Below are positions 38,728 to 48,188 of a stretch of 64,000 nt of DNA, one piece after another. Within the stretch, counting starts at the first letter, position 1; each line of letters starts with the position of its first letter. Below the pieces are notes generated by a model that saw nothing but the letters and a program-made list of their open reading frames with translations, ran no database searches and had not been told where the DNA came from. The stretch covers positions 124,001 through 188,000 of the forward strand of contig NZ_SMAM01000003.1 in the NCBI RefSeq assembly GCF_004346205.1, in the 5' to 3' direction. The DNA is from Bibersteinia trehalosi. GTDB taxonomy: Bacteria; Pseudomonadota; Gammaproteobacteria; Enterobacterales; Pasteurellaceae. The translations under genes were made by a program, and so were the position numbers.

Positions 38728-39798
38728 TTAATCTCTTTTTTTACTCAACAACCACCACACAATTAAAATACAAACAATGCTTGGAATTAATGCACTAATT
38801 GCCACGGGGAGCCAAGAAACGACTAAGGTTAAATTGCCGAAAACGATATTTGCCACATAAAAGCTGAAACCGGCGATAACGCCAATCACAATTTTCAAGC
38901 CCATTGCACTACTTCTTAATGGACCAAAAATAAAGGAGATTGCCAGTAGCATCATGACTGCCATTGCAAGTGGTTCATAAAGTTTACGCCAAAAGGTTAT
39001 CTCAAAGCGTTTAGCATCTTGTCCTGTGTCTTTTAAGAACCCCACATAATCTGCCAAGCCTGAAATTGAAAGAGATTCCGGTTTAAGTGAAACAATCCCT
39101 AATTTGCTTGGCGTAATACTGGTTTTCCAAGGCTGGTCGGCCAATTGTGATTGTGCAATTTTTTCATCATTAATGACCGCTTGTTGTACATTTTGTAGTT
39201 GCCATTCATTGCCTGACTGGAAAGTTGCTTTTTCCGCAGAAAGTATCGATTTCAGTTCTCGCTCTTCAAAATGATAAATCAAAATATCATTCAGATTCTG
39301 TTCATCGGTAATACGGCGAATGTAGATAAAATCTGAACCATCTTTTGCCCAAAAGCCTGCTTGTGTAGCAAGCATTGAGCCTCCACTTTGGGCAACTGCA
39401 CGCATATTACGAGCAAATTGCTCGGTTTGTGGTGCAACCCATTCGCCGATTACCATTGATAAAATCATCAATGGAATCGCTGTTTTCATCACCGCAAACC
39501 CGATTTTAAAACGGGAAAAGCCTGCCGATTGCATCACCACTAATTCGCTATTACTTGCCAATGTACCTAAGCCCAGTAATGAACCGATTAATGCGCCTAC
39601 AGGAAAGAAATTTTCTAAATCACTGGGCAACATAAGTACGGTATAGTAAGCCGCACTTAATGCGTCATAGCTTCCTTTACCCACATGGCGGAACTCTTCC
39701 ACATATTTAATAATGCCAGCAAGCCCCATAATAACGAGCAGAACTACAAAAATATAGAGCAGAATCGTTTTGCCGATATAGCGTTCTAGAATATTCAT
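38728..39798 (-). CDS. lptG: Lipopolysaccharide export permease LptG
   Basis: With LptF forms the membrane part of the LptB2FG transporter that extracts lipopolysaccharide from the inner membrane. The 356 residues from MNILERYIGKTILLYIF have two helices before and three after a periplasmic domain; the family segment LVVMQSAGFSRFKIGFAVMKTAI is clear. An upstream in-frame start at 39867 would overlap lptF and lacks a site, whereas GGGGCATAA precedes the ATG at 39798. It starts five bases after lptF. Confidence 0.94.
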   Translation of the reverse strand: MNILERYIGKTILLYIFVVLLVIMGLAGIIKYVEEFRHVGKGSYDALSAAYYTVLMLPSDLENFFPVGALIGSLLGLGTLASNSELVVMQSAGFSRFKIGFAVMKTAIPLMILSMVIGEWVAPQTEQFARNMRAVAQSGGSMLATQAGFWAKDGSDFIYIRRITDEQNLNDILIYHFEERELKSILSAEKATFQSGNEWQLQNVQQAVINDEKIAQSQLADQPWKTSITPSKLGIVSLKPESLSISGLADYVGFLKDTGQDAKRFEITFWRKLYEPLAMAVMMLLAISFIFGPLRSSAMGLKIVIGVIAGFSFYVANIVFGNLTLVVSWLPVAISALIPSIVCILIVWWLLSKKRD

Positions 39799-39802
39799 TG
39801 GA

Positions 39803-40903
39803 TTATGCCCCTTTTCTTGCACTGAGTCGGTAACGTAATGCGGAAATTGTTTTAGTGTCCCACACATTCATCAAAATACCGAGTAGTAAAAAGCCGACTG
39901 ATACAAGTGGCATCACGCTATTTGCATTGATTTTGCCACTCCCCGCCACTGATTTCAGTGAACTCTGTAATAGGAAATAGATTAAGAAAATCAGTACCGC
40001 AGGGAAGAATTTGGCATAGCGACCTTGACGAGCATTCACTTTGCTTAATGGTACGGCAATTAATGCCATTAATGGCACAGCAAAAATTAAGGCTAAACGC
40101 CACTGTAATTCGGCTTTAGCTTCAGGAGAGTTTGTAGCGACTAAAGTCGAAAAGTCGGCACGTTGTACCAATTTTTCTTCAGAATCAACATCTTGGTAGC
40201 CAAGATAAGCTGTGTAGTCTTCAAAATGCGAAATACGAAAATCAGCCGTTTGCGGTGTCCCTTCATAGCGGCGGCTCTCTTTTAATGTGAGCAATTGATC
40301 GCCATTTGGCAAACCTTTTAACTCACCGCTTTCTGCGACCACGACCGATGGACGATTTTTTTTCTGTTGATCAGGTTGAAAAACATAAACATCATTGATT
40401 TGGTTTTTATTTTGTTCAATGCTTTCAATAAAAAGGACATAACCGCCGGCAGAGATAAATTGCCCTGCGGTCAATGCGGAAAAACGGGGATTGGCTTTCG
40501 CTTCCGCTAAAATCTCACTTTGTTTATCAATTGCCCAAGGAGTAAGCCAAAATACATTATAAGTAGCAAGTGCAGTCATTAGCACAGAAAGCATTAACGC
40601 AGATTTGACTAAAATCCCCGATCCCACGCCACAGGCTCGCATTACGGTGATTTCACTTTCAGAATAGAAACGGCCAAGGGTTAAAATCAGGGCAAAAAAG
40701 AGTGAAACGGGAAGAATAAATTGTGTCATTGTTGGCATACCTAGCCCAATAAGGCTAAGCACCAAATCTGTTGGAATTTTGCCACTGACAGCCGAATTGA
40801 GCACACGTACTAGCTGCTGGCTGAAGAAAATAACGATAAAAATAAACAAAATCGCAATCAGGCTTTTGGCGATTTCTTTGGTTAAATATCGGCTTAATAT
40901 CAC
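39803..40903 (-). CDS. lptF: Lipopolysaccharide export permease LptF
   Basis: Partner of LptG. The start is a GTG (MILSRYLTKEIAKSL). Topology is the same: helices near residues 10-35, 55-75 and 95-115, a periplasmic domain, then three C-terminal helices; the segment YSESEITVMRACGVGSGILVKSAL is diagnostic. Length 366 residues. It stands divergently from pepA, the conserved pepA/lptFG arrangement. Confidence 0.94.
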   Translation of the reverse strand: MILSRYLTKEIAKSLIAILFIFIVIFFSQQLVRVLNSAVSGKIPTDLVLSLIGLGMPTMTQFILPVSLFFALILTLGRFYSESEITVMRACGVGSGILVKSALMLSVLMTALATYNVFWLTPWAIDKQSEILAEAKANPRFSALTAGQFISAGGYVLFIESIEQNKNQINDVYVFQPDQQKKNRPSVVVAESGELKGLPNGDQLLTLKESRRYEGTPQTADFRISHFEDYTAYLGYQDVDSEEKLVQRADFSTLVATNSPEAKAELQWRLALIFAVPLMALIAVPLSKVNARQGRYAKFFPAVLIFLIYFLLQSSLKSVAGSGKINANSVMPLVSVGFLLLGILMNVWDTKTISALRYRLSARKGA

Positions 40904-41072
40904 GGTTTTTCTCTTAAATTATGCTTGCAATTTTCTAACAAATGAGTAGTTTACGACCTACATTTTTACAATGAGTTGCAAGCGGATTATTTTGCAGAAT
41001 TTTTTGCAAAAATGAGCGCTTGAAAAAGGTGTAATCATACCTTTTTATCAAATAAAAATCACGAGAGGATTT

Positions 41073-42548
41073 ATGCAATTTAACTTAATTCCAACAAATG
41101 AGTGGCAAAACCAAGTGACAGATTGCTTGGTGGTAGCTGTTTTTGAAGAGGGCAAATTATCATCCAGTGCACAACAAGTTGATCAAGCAAGTCATGGTTT
41201 TTTAAGTCAGCTACAAGCGCAGGGTGATTTATCAGGCAAAGTTGCACAAGGCTTGGTGTTGCATCACGTACCAAATATTCAAGCAAAGCGTGTATTAGCT
41301 ATTGGTTGCGGCAAGCAGGGGGAAACTACCGAACGTCAATTTAAACAGCTGGCACAAAAATGCGTAGAATTGCTTGGTCAAACACAAGTTCAACATGCAG
41401 TATTTGCTTTAGCAGAAGTGGAAATTAAACAGCGTAGCCCATACTGGTCAGTGCGTTTTGCGGTGGAAGCGATTTGTGAAAGTTTATATCGTTTCGAACA
41501 GTTCAAAACGACAAAATCACTAGAATCATCACTTGCTCAAATTAGCTTTGTTGCCGAAGGTAATGACGCAGAAAGTGCCCTAGTCCACGCACAGGCGGTG
41601 GCAATCGGGGCAAAATTTACCAAAGATGTGGCGAACTGTCCGCCAAATGTATGCAACCCACGCTACCTTGCGGATTGTGCGCTAGCGCTTGCTGAGCAAT
41701 ACCACACTATTTCTACGACTATCGTTGATGAAAAACAGATGGCAGAGTTGGGTATGAATTCCTATCTTGCGGTTTCTCGTGGTTCGGCAAATGAAGCCTT
41801 TATGTCGATCATTAACTATCAAAACAACGGCAATGCGAAGCCGATCGTATTAATCGGCAAAGGTATGACTTTTGACAGTGGCGGTATTTCACTCAAACCG
41901 GGCGAAGCAATGGACGAGATGAAATACGATATGGGCGGTGCGGCAGCAGTATACGGCACAATGAAAGCGATTGCCGAGCTGAATTTGCCATTAAACGTGA
42001 TTGGTGTATTAGCTGGCTGCGAAAATATGCCAGATGCCAACGCTTACCGCCCAGGTGACATCATCACTACAATGTCGGGTAAAACAGTGGAAGTGTTAAA
42101 TACCGATGCAGAAGGGCGTATGGTACTTTGTGATGCTTTAACTTACGCAGAACGTTTTGAGCCTGAATTAGTGATTGATGTGGCAACCCTCACTGGGGCG
42201 TGTATGATTGCACTTGGCAACCACAACAGCGGCTTAATTTCTACCGATGATGAACTTGCCGAACAACTATTCCAAGCAGGACAGGCGAGTGGCGATAAAG
42301 TGTGGCGTTTACCGATGGGCGAAGAGTATCAAGAGCAGCTTAAATCTAATTTTGCTGATCTTGCTCACTTAGGCGGACGAATGGGAGGTGCGATTACCGC
42401 AGGCGTATTCTTATCTAACTTCGCTGAAAAATTCCGTTGGGCTCATCTAGATATTGCAGGCACCGCTTGGAAATCGGGTGCAGGAAAAGGAGCAACGGGT
42501 AGACCTGTTCCGCTTTTAACCGAGTTTTTAATCAATCATGCAAAATAA
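41073..42548 (+). CDS. pepA: Leucyl aminopeptidase A (PepA)
   Basis: Hexameric M17 aminopeptidase; in E. coli PepA also binds DNA at recombination and regulatory sites, a role not testable here. The metal-binding [31 protein letters not shown]-type region and the signature [16 protein letters not shown] are intact. Length 491 residues. The site GAGAGGA precedes the ATG. A clear hairpin terminates it. Confidence 0.95.
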   Translation: MQFNLIPTNEWQNQVTDCLVVAVFEEGKLSSSAQQVDQASHGFLSQLQAQGDLSGKVAQGLVLHHVPNIQAKRVLAIGCGKQGETTERQFKQLAQKCVELLGQTQVQHAVFALAEVEIKQRSPYWSVRFAVEAICESLYRFEQFKTTKSLESSLAQISFVAEGNDAESALVHAQAVAIGAKFTKDVANCPPNVCNPRYLADCALALAEQYHTISTTIVDEKQMAELGMNSYLAVSRGSANEAFMSIINYQNNGNAKPIVLIGKGMTFDSGGISLKPGEAMDEMKYDMGGAAAVYGTMKAIAELNLPLNVIGVLAGCENMPDANAYRPGDIITTMSGKTVEVLNTDAEGRMVLCDALTYAERFEPELVIDVATLTGACMIALGNHNSGLISTDDELAEQLFQAGQASGDKVWRLPMGEEYQEQLKSNFADLAHLGGRMGGAITAGVFLSNFAEKFRWAHLDIAGTAWKSGAGKGATGRPVPLLTEFLINHAK

Positions 42549-42551
42549 GAG

Positions 42552-42580
42552 ATAGGGCGGAATTATCCGCCCTATTTTTT
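42552..42580. terminator. Bidirectional terminator between pepA and the lipoprotein gene
   Basis: ATAGGGCGG and CCGCCCTAT form a perfect 9-base stem with loop AATTAT, followed by six T residues on the plus strand. Confidence 0.9.
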
Positions 42581-43031
42581 AACGTGGCGAATGAATCAGT
42601 TGTAATGTATCGCCCATCATATCTGAAAACGCCATTTTAAACTTTTCACATTCTCGGGCATTCACATTGGCATTTTGGTGATTAAATTTATCTAATTTGT
42701 CAAAGAAATAGTGTTGTGATGCTTCATCATCCACAAAAATGGTTTTGGCATTTTGCTTACCAATGATTTTTTCCAATACTTTTGGAACTACGCCATAATT
42801 CCATACAAATTGTTCAAGCTCAGAATACTTGCTGTAAACCTGCGCTTGGGCTTGCTCGTAACTTAAACCAGCCAAATTTGGGTGAATACACTGTTCGGCA
42901 TTATTCATTTGCAACACATACTCTTTCATTTGACTATTTGAAATTTTGTATTTTGCGTGGGGATATTTTTGATCTAATTCACTGCTACAAGCAGCTAAAA
43001 GGGCAGTGGCAATCAGAGCTATTTTTTTCAT
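42579..43031 (-). CDS. Small Pasteurellaceae lipoprotein (DUF5358-like)
   Basis: A 150-residue secreted lipoprotein: signal MKKIALIATALLAAC with lipobox LAAC (Cys15). The mature part contains YVLQMNNAEQCIHPNLAGLSYEQAQ and a second Cys near the end (NARECEKFK), which may form a disulphide with the first. The resemblance to DUF5358 is from memory; the function is unknown. It lies between pepA and ligA with no partner. Confidence 0.7.
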   Translation of the reverse strand: MKKIALIATALLAACSSELDQKYPHAKYKISNSQMKEYVLQMNNAEQCIHPNLAGLSYEQAQAQVYSKYSELEQFVWNYGVVPKVLEKIIGKQNAKTIFVDDEASQHYFFDKLDKFNHQNANVNARECEKFKMAFSDMMGDTLQLIHSPR

Positions 43032-43169
43032 TTTTAATCCTTACAAGCGGTAGATTCTTCACTAATTTTTGCAAATTTTGGGACGTAGATCCCAAAAATA
43101 GATAAAAAATCGGATGTTGGCTAATCGGTTACCTATATTAACAAAACTTTGTTTGATAGGAGAAAGGTT

Positions 43170-43988
43170 ATGTGGCGATTACTTTTGATTTTTATGGCAA
43201 CATTGGCAACAGCGCAGCCGCTTAATTTAATGCTACTTGAACAGTATAAAGATCAACCTATTGATGGCTGGGTAATGAGTGAAAAGCTTGATGGTGTAAG
43301 AGGTTTCTGGGATGGTGAACAGTTGATTAGCCGCCAAGGATTCCCGCTCGCTCCGCCTGATTATTTCATCAAAAATTTTCCTCCTTTCGCTATTGATGGC
43401 GAGCTTTTCAGTGAGCGCGGCAAATTTGAAGAAATTGCGGCAACCGTGCGTTCGGCAAATCCGAAAGGGTGGTACAAATTAAAATTACACGTTTTTGATG
43501 TGCCAAATGCCGAAGGCGATCTTTTTGCAAGGTTGACGAAACTACAAAACTTTCTTGCAGAAAACCCAAGTGATTATATTGAAATTATTGAGCAGATCCC
43601 TGTAAAAGACAAGGCTCATCTCAATGCTTTTTTCAATGAAGTCCAAAAACTAGGTGGTGAAGGTGTGGTGGTTCGCAATCCAAATTCGCCTTATATTCAA
43701 GGCAGATCAGCACAAATTCTCAAACTCAAAGCCATTGATGATGAAGAATGTACAGTGATTGCTCATCATAAAGGCAAAGGGAAATATGCGGATAAATTAG
43801 GTTCAATTACCTGTGAAAATGAACGTGGTCGCTTTCGGATTGGTTCAGGTTTTAAAGATAAAGAGAGAGAAAATCCGCCCGCTATCGGCACGGTAATTAC
43901 GTATAAATATCGAGGTTTAACGGCAAATGGCAAACCACGTTTTGCCACATATTGGCGTGAACGGAGTGATATTTTGCAACAAAAATAA
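43170..43988 (+). CDS. ligA: ATP-dependent DNA ligase with signal peptide
   Basis: A 272-residue minimal ATP ligase. The adenylation motif is EKLDGVRG (Lys39); other nucleotidyltransferase motifs are AIDGELFSERGKFEEI, GEGVVVRNPNSPY and LKLKAIDDEECTVI, then a short OB domain (GSITCENERGRFRIGSGF). The N-terminus (MWRLLLIFMATLATAQ) is a secretion signal, as known for the Haemophilus homologue, so it should act in the periplasm. ATG 43170 follows AGGAGAAAGG; an in-frame TTG at 43149 is less likely. Its link to natural transformation is a hypothesis. Confidence 0.88.
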   Translation: MWRLLLIFMATLATAQPLNLMLLEQYKDQPIDGWVMSEKLDGVRGFWDGEQLISRQGFPLAPPDYFIKNFPPFAIDGELFSERGKFEEIAATVRSANPKGWYKLKLHVFDVPNAEGDLFARLTKLQNFLAENPSDYIEIIEQIPVKDKAHLNAFFNEVQKLGGEGVVVRNPNSPYIQGRSAQILKLKAIDDEECTVIAHHKGKGKYADKLGSITCENERGRFRIGSGFKDKERENPPAIGTVITYKYRGLTANGKPRFATYWRERSDILQQK

Positions 43989-44081
43989 CGTATAGATCAC
44001 AATTTTTTGAAAATCTATTTGACAGGAAAAATGTTCGAGCGTAAAACGTTTTTACCTTTTATTAACATTTTGGGGCGTTTT

Positions 44082-44729
44082 ATGCTCACCATTCATCATA
44101 CGAGCGAACATTCCCTGCTGTGTTCTGCTTCCCCGCCTGCTGAACTTAGCAAACAGCAACAAATTTGGGCTATATCTGCGCAAGCTCGTCGCTTACCGAA
44201 TGTACAAGAAGTCGTAGTAGGTATGAATAATTTTACCGTCTATTATGATTTATTCACCGCTAGCCAACCCCTCATTGAGCATTTGCAAGCCCTGTGGGAA
44301 AACTATCAAACGCAAACGACCAAAACTGCTCGCTGTGTAGAAATCCCAGTGCATTATGGCGGTGAATTTGGCGAAGATTTATTTGAGGTTGCGCGCTTTC
44401 ACCATACTACGCCTGAAGAGATTATCCGCCGTCATACCGACCCGACTTACACCGTATTTATGATCGGCTTTCAAGCTGGTTTTCCTTATCTCAATGGCTT
44501 GCCTGAAAATTTACACACGCCACGTCGTGACGTACCACGCACTAAAGTACCAGCTGGTTCGGTTGGGATTGGCGGTAGTCAAACGGGGATTTACCCTTTC
44601 ACATCGCCAGGGGGCTGGCAGCTTTTAGGTAGAACCGAATTACCCCTATTTGATATTCAACAGTCTCCGCCAACACTATTAAATGCTGGAGATAATGTCC
44701 GTTTTGTCGCAGAGAGTATCCGTCTATGA
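44082..44729 (+). CDS. pxpB: 5-oxoprolinase subunit PxpB (KipI-like)
   Basis: Subunit of the PxpABC enzyme, which opens 5-oxoproline to glutamate using ATP. From MLTIHHTSEHSLLC (ATG 44082) the 215 residues show the KipI family segments GEFGEDLFEVARFH, DPTYTVFMIGFQAGFPYL and PRTKVPAGSVGIGGSQTGIYPF. An in-frame TTG at 44007 is too far upstream for the family. It overlaps pxpC by four bases (ATGA). Confidence 0.92.
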   Translation: MLTIHHTSEHSLLCSASPPAELSKQQQIWAISAQARRLPNVQEVVVGMNNFTVYYDLFTASQPLIEHLQALWENYQTQTTKTARCVEIPVHYGGEFGEDLFEVARFHHTTPEEIIRRHTDPTYTVFMIGFQAGFPYLNGLPENLHTPRRDVPRTKVPAGSVGIGGSQTGIYPFTSPGGWQLLGRTELPLFDIQQSPPTLLNAGDNVRFVAESIRL

Positions 44730-45655
44730 TCTACATTAAACAAATGCAAGGGTTTGCCCATATTCAAGATTTAGGACGTTATGGTTATCGCTCGCTCGGT
44801 ATTGGGCATAGTGGGGCAATGGATAAACTTGCCTTACAAGCGGGTAATTTATTGCTAAAAAATGCAGAAAATGCTCCTGCGATAGAAATTACCTTAGGTG
44901 GAATGAGCCTGACTTTTGACTGTGATACACCATTTTGCTTTACGGGGGCATTAGTCGAAGCAGAACTAGATGGAATCCCCGTTTTTGCTTATTTCCGCTA
45001 CACCGCAAAAGCTCGTCAGACCTTAACTCTCAAACGTATTGTTCAAGGCAATTATGCTTATCTTTGTGTCGCAGGTGGTTTTCTGGTGCAGCAGGTGCTT
45101 GGTTCAGCCAGTACCGATCTCAAAGCTCAATTTGGCGGCTATCAAGGGCGAATGTTAAAAGCCGGTGATACGATTCCAACGGCTTTACGTGATACCCAAT
45201 TATCATTTCTAGGCGTTGAGCCGATCAATTTTACTCAGCGAATTGGGGCAACAACCTCTTCTGAATATGATGCTTTTACCCAAGACAGCCGAGAACGTTT
45301 TTGGCAACAAGGCTGGATACTGCAGCACAATAGCAATCGGATGGGCTACCGTTTTGCAGAAAATCCACTGAAATTGACCGCTTCCCTTGAAATGCTTTCG
45401 TATGCAGCGCCTGCTGGCACTGTGCAAGTCCCCCCTGATGGACAGCCTATTGTGTTAATGGCCGATGCCCAAACCACTGGGGGATACCCTAAAATTGCTT
45501 GTGTGATTGCTGCTGATTTGGGACGTCTTGCTCAGACTGCGATTGGTCGTGCGGTGCAGTTTGTATTATTAAGCCGAGAGCAGGCGGTAGCACGTTACCA
45601 ACAAGATCAAGATTATTTAGCGAACATTTGGAGAAAAGCAAATGAAGAGAATTGA
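44726..45655 (+). CDS. pxpC: 5-oxoprolinase subunit PxpC (KipA-like)
   Basis: Second subunit of the PxpABC complex, biotin-dependent-carboxylase-like fold. Segments [34 protein letters not shown] and SNRMGYRF are typical, as is the late [16 protein letters not shown]. Length 309 residues. It overlaps pxpB by four bases and pxpA by 14. Confidence 0.92.
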   Translation: MIYIKQMQGFAHIQDLGRYGYRSLGIGHSGAMDKLALQAGNLLLKNAENAPAIEITLGGMSLTFDCDTPFCFTGALVEAELDGIPVFAYFRYTAKARQTLTLKRIVQGNYAYLCVAGGFLVQQVLGSASTDLKAQFGGYQGRMLKAGDTIPTALRDTQLSFLGVEPINFTQRIGATTSSEYDAFTQDSRERFWQQGWILQHNSNRMGYRFAENPLKLTASLEMLSYAAPAGTVQVPPDGQPIVLMADAQTTGGYPKIACVIAADLGRLAQTAIGRAVQFVLLSREQAVARYQQDQDYLANIWRKANEEN

Positions 45656-46394
45656 TTTAAATGTAGATCTCGCTGAAGGCTGTGCCAATGATGAGCAATT
45701 ACTACAGCTAGTAAGCTCGGCAAATGTCAGTTGTGGCTTGCATGCAGGCGATTACAATGAAATGCGTAAAGCCATTTTATGGGCAAAAGCAAATAATGTA
45801 CGAGTTGGCGCTCACCCGAGTTTTCCCGATCGAGAAAATTTTGGACGAACCAATATGAATTTGCCCAATGATGAAATAAAAGCTTGCTTGCTTTATCAGC
45901 TAGGGGCAATCAAAGCTTTATGTGATGCAGAAAGTGTTCGATTGAGTTACGTAAAACCACACGGTGCATTATATAACCAAGCCGCAAAAGATCCTCAACT
46001 TGCAGGCTTGATTGCAGAAACTATTAAACACTTTGATCCTTCACTAAAATTAATGGGGCTTTCAGGTAGTTTAATGCTCTCTGTTGCTGAAAACATTGGG
46101 TTGGAAACGATTTCTGAAGTATTTGCTGATCGCCGTTATCTTGCCGATGGTTCTCTAGTGCCAAGATCTCGCCCTGATGCAATGGTAGAAAGCGATGGTG
46201 AAGCAATCGCTCAAGTATTGGAAATGATTGAGCAGGGCACTGTGCTTACTGTAGATGGCGGTAACGTACCGATTAAAGCAGAAAGTGTTTGCTTGCATGG
46301 CGATGGCGAGCACGCCGTGGTATTTGCCAAGAGAATTTTGGAGGAATTGAGAAATCGGGGGATTTCGATCTGCTCTGACAATCCAATAACTTGA
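45642..46394 (+). CDS. pxpA: 5-oxoprolinase subunit PxpA (LamB/YcsF family)
   Basis: Third subunit, with DLNVDLAEG at the start, [38 protein letters not shown] and [10 protein letters not shown]: all are YcsF-family signatures with likely metal or substrate residues (Asp, His). Length 250 residues. The three pxp genes overlap, so the subunits are probably made together. Confidence 0.93.
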   Translation: MKRIDLNVDLAEGCANDEQLLQLVSSANVSCGLHAGDYNEMRKAILWAKANNVRVGAHPSFPDRENFGRTNMNLPNDEIKACLLYQLGAIKALCDAESVRLSYVKPHGALYNQAAKDPQLAGLIAETIKHFDPSLKLMGLSGSLMLSVAENIGLETISEVFADRRYLADGSLVPRSRPDAMVESDGEAIAQVLEMIEQGTVLTVDGGNVPIKAESVCLHGDGEHAVVFAKRILEELRNRGISICSDNPIT

Positions 46395-46436
46395 TTAAAA
46401 TGACAAATAAAAAACAACAAAAACAGGAGAGACAAG

Positions 46437-47630
46437 ATGTCAAATACAACAAAAAACCGTAGTGCTTTGCTCGGCGCTGCTTTTTTGATGGCAACCTCTG
46501 CCATTGGACCGGGATTTTTAACCCAAACTGCCACTTTTACGCAAACACTACTTGCTAGTTTCGGCTTTGTGATTTTGCTTTCAATTCTGCTAGATATTGG
46601 TGCTCAACTGAATATTTGGCGTATTGTGGCAGTCTCTGAAAAGAAAGCACAGGATATTGCAAATGCGGTGTTGCCTGGGGCTGGATATTTCCTAGCAATT
46701 TTGATTGTCATGGGGGGGCTTGCGTTTAATATCGGTAATGTGGGTGGTGCGGGTTTAGGCTTGAATATTCTCACAGGATTTGCTCCTGAAACAGGAGCGA
46801 TTATTAGTGGTGCGATAGCGGTAGGCGTGTTCTTATTCCGTGAAGCAGGTAAAGTGATGGATAGATTTGCCCAAATTATGGGATTTATTATGATCGCTTT
46901 GACTATTTTTGTTGCGGTAAAATCTAACCCGCCTATTGGTGATGCAGTTGTGCATACTTTTATTCCTGCACAGCTTGATGTTATTGCGATTGTTACGCTC
47001 GTAGGCGGTACTGTTGGAGGATATATTACTTTTGCTGGTGCACATCGGTTGTTAGATGCGGGGATTAAAGGCAAAGAAAATCTTAAAGAAGTGAGTAAAA
47101 GCTCTGTCTCTGCCATTTTGATCGCCTCAATTATGCGCGTGGTACTTTTCTTAGCGGTATTAGGCGTTGTATCACAAGGCGTAAAACTTAATCCAGCAAA
47201 CCCAGCATCAACCCCATTTGAATATGTGGCGGGTAATATCGGACTAATTATTTTCGGTATCGTTATTTGGGCGGCGTCCATTACATCTGTAATTGGTGCA
47301 GCTTATACTTCGGTTTCATTTATCACCTCCTTCTCGCCATTTATTGAGAAGCATAAAAACTGTTTTATCGTTGCCTTTATTATCATTTCAACCGCAGTGC
47401 TTGCGACTGTTGGTAGACCTGCTCAAGTATTGGTTTTTGTTGGCACACTAAATGGTCTCATTTTACCTATTTCTCTTGGCTTAGTGCTGCTGGCTGCACA
47501 TAAAAGCAAAATTGTGGGCGACTATAAACACCCAGTTTGGATGACAATAGCAGGTACTGTTGTTGTAGTGAGCATGGCAATTTTAAGTATGATGACTCTT
47601 TCAAAATATATTTCTGGGCTATTTGCCTAA
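46437..47630 (+). CDS. NRAMP-family transporter linked to the 5-oxoprolinase operon (YcsG-like)
   Basis: A 397-residue membrane protein with about eleven helices. It begins near GAAFLMATSAIGPGFLTQTATFTQ, which corresponds to the first NRAMP helix but lacks the DPGN metal motif. It lies 42 bases after pxpA in the same direction. In Bacillus subtilis a similar protein, YcsG, is encoded with pxpA/kipIA genes. Import of 5-oxoproline or a related substrate rather than metal is a reasonable guess. Confidence 0.75.
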   Translation: MSNTTKNRSALLGAAFLMATSAIGPGFLTQTATFTQTLLASFGFVILLSILLDIGAQLNIWRIVAVSEKKAQDIANAVLPGAGYFLAILIVMGGLAFNIGNVGGAGLGLNILTGFAPETGAIISGAIAVGVFLFREAGKVMDRFAQIMGFIMIALTIFVAVKSNPPIGDAVVHTFIPAQLDVIAIVTLVGGTVGGYITFAGAHRLLDAGIKGKENLKEVSKSSVSAILIASIMRVVLFLAVLGVVSQGVKLNPANPASTPFEYVAGNIGLIIFGIVIWAASITSVIGAAYTSVSFITSFSPFIEKHKNCFIVAFIIISTAVLATVGRPAQVLVFVGTLNGLILPISLGLVLLAAHKSKIVGDYKHPVWMTIAGTVVVVSMAILSMMTLSKYISGLFA

Positions 47631-47638
47631 CAGGTTTG

Positions 47639-47663
47639 AGGCTGCAATGGCAGCCTTTTATTT
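47639..47663 (+). terminator. Terminator of the pxp operon
   Basis: AGGCTGC and GCAGCCT pair around AATG, followed by TTTATTTT. It lies nine bases after the stop of the transporter gene. Confidence 0.85.
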
Positions 47664-47698
47664 TGCAAATTTTTCGCAGAAATTGACCGCTTATATTA

Positions 47699-47814
47699 TT
47701 AGGGCGTATTGGTGTTTCAAACGGGGTTGTGGCTTCGGCAAAAATTCGCCAAGCCCGCTGGGGGGTATTTTTAATCGACAACGTCACTTCATTTGAAACA
47801 TCAATACGCCCTAA
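47699..47814. repeat. 116-base element with 23-base terminal inverted repeats
   Basis: The arms at 47699-47721 and 47792-47814 begin TTAGGGCGTATTG and match at 22 of 23 positions as inverted repeats. The interior is GC-richer than its surroundings and contains GGCTTCGGC and CCCGCTGGGGGG. The flanks (attatt and cgtatt) give no clear target duplication. It resembles a miniature inverted-repeat element or a mobilised remnant lying between the pxp and oad operons. Confidence 0.6.
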
Positions 47815-47910
47815 CGTATTAGAAAATTTTATGATTTAAATTAGATTTAATATTGAGTTTTGCTGTTATCTCGTTTACATTACAGACTATCTTTTTGATA
47901 GGAGTGAAAA

Positions 47911-48174
47911 ATGAGTGAAACCGAACTATTACGAGAAGGGTTAAACTTGATGTTAGTTGGAATGGGATTTGTGTTAGTTTTCCTCTTTCTGCTAATTTTT
48001 GCCATTAGCCTGATTTCTAAAGTCGTTAATACTTATTTCCCAGAACACACACCACAATCAGCAACCTCTGCACCTGCGTCTATCTCAACGGCTAGTGTGA
48101 ATGATATAGCGTTGCTGCGTCCAGTGATCGCTGCCGCGATCGCCCATCACCGCCGCCAACAAGGGCTACATTAA
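47911..48174 (+). CDS. oadG: Oxaloacetate decarboxylase gamma subunit
   Basis: Small membrane subunit of the sodium-pumping decarboxylase. One N-terminal helix ([23 protein letters not shown]), a flexible Ala/Ser/Thr linker, and a C-terminal [17 protein letters not shown] segment that in homologues binds zinc. Length 87 residues. It starts the oadGAB operon, with ribosome binding site TAGGAG. Confidence 0.92.
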   Translation: MSETELLREGLNLMLVGMGFVLVFLFLLIFAISLISKVVNTYFPEHTPQSATSAPASISTASVNDIALLRPVIAAAIAHHRRQQGLH

Positions 48175-48188
48175 ATTAAGGATCAATC

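Noticed and set aside
46604-47281. Long open frame of 225 codons antisense to the NRAMP-like gene
   Set aside because: It lies wholly opposite a well-supported membrane-protein gene; its Pro/Thr/Ile-rich composition is that of a reverse-strand shadow, and it has no ribosome binding site.
47467-47787. Minus-strand frame covering the 116-base inverted-repeat element
   Set aside because: It runs opposite the 3' end of the transporter gene and through a hairpin; no start site or family is visible. It might be a fragment of a gene carried in by the element, but this cannot be supported.
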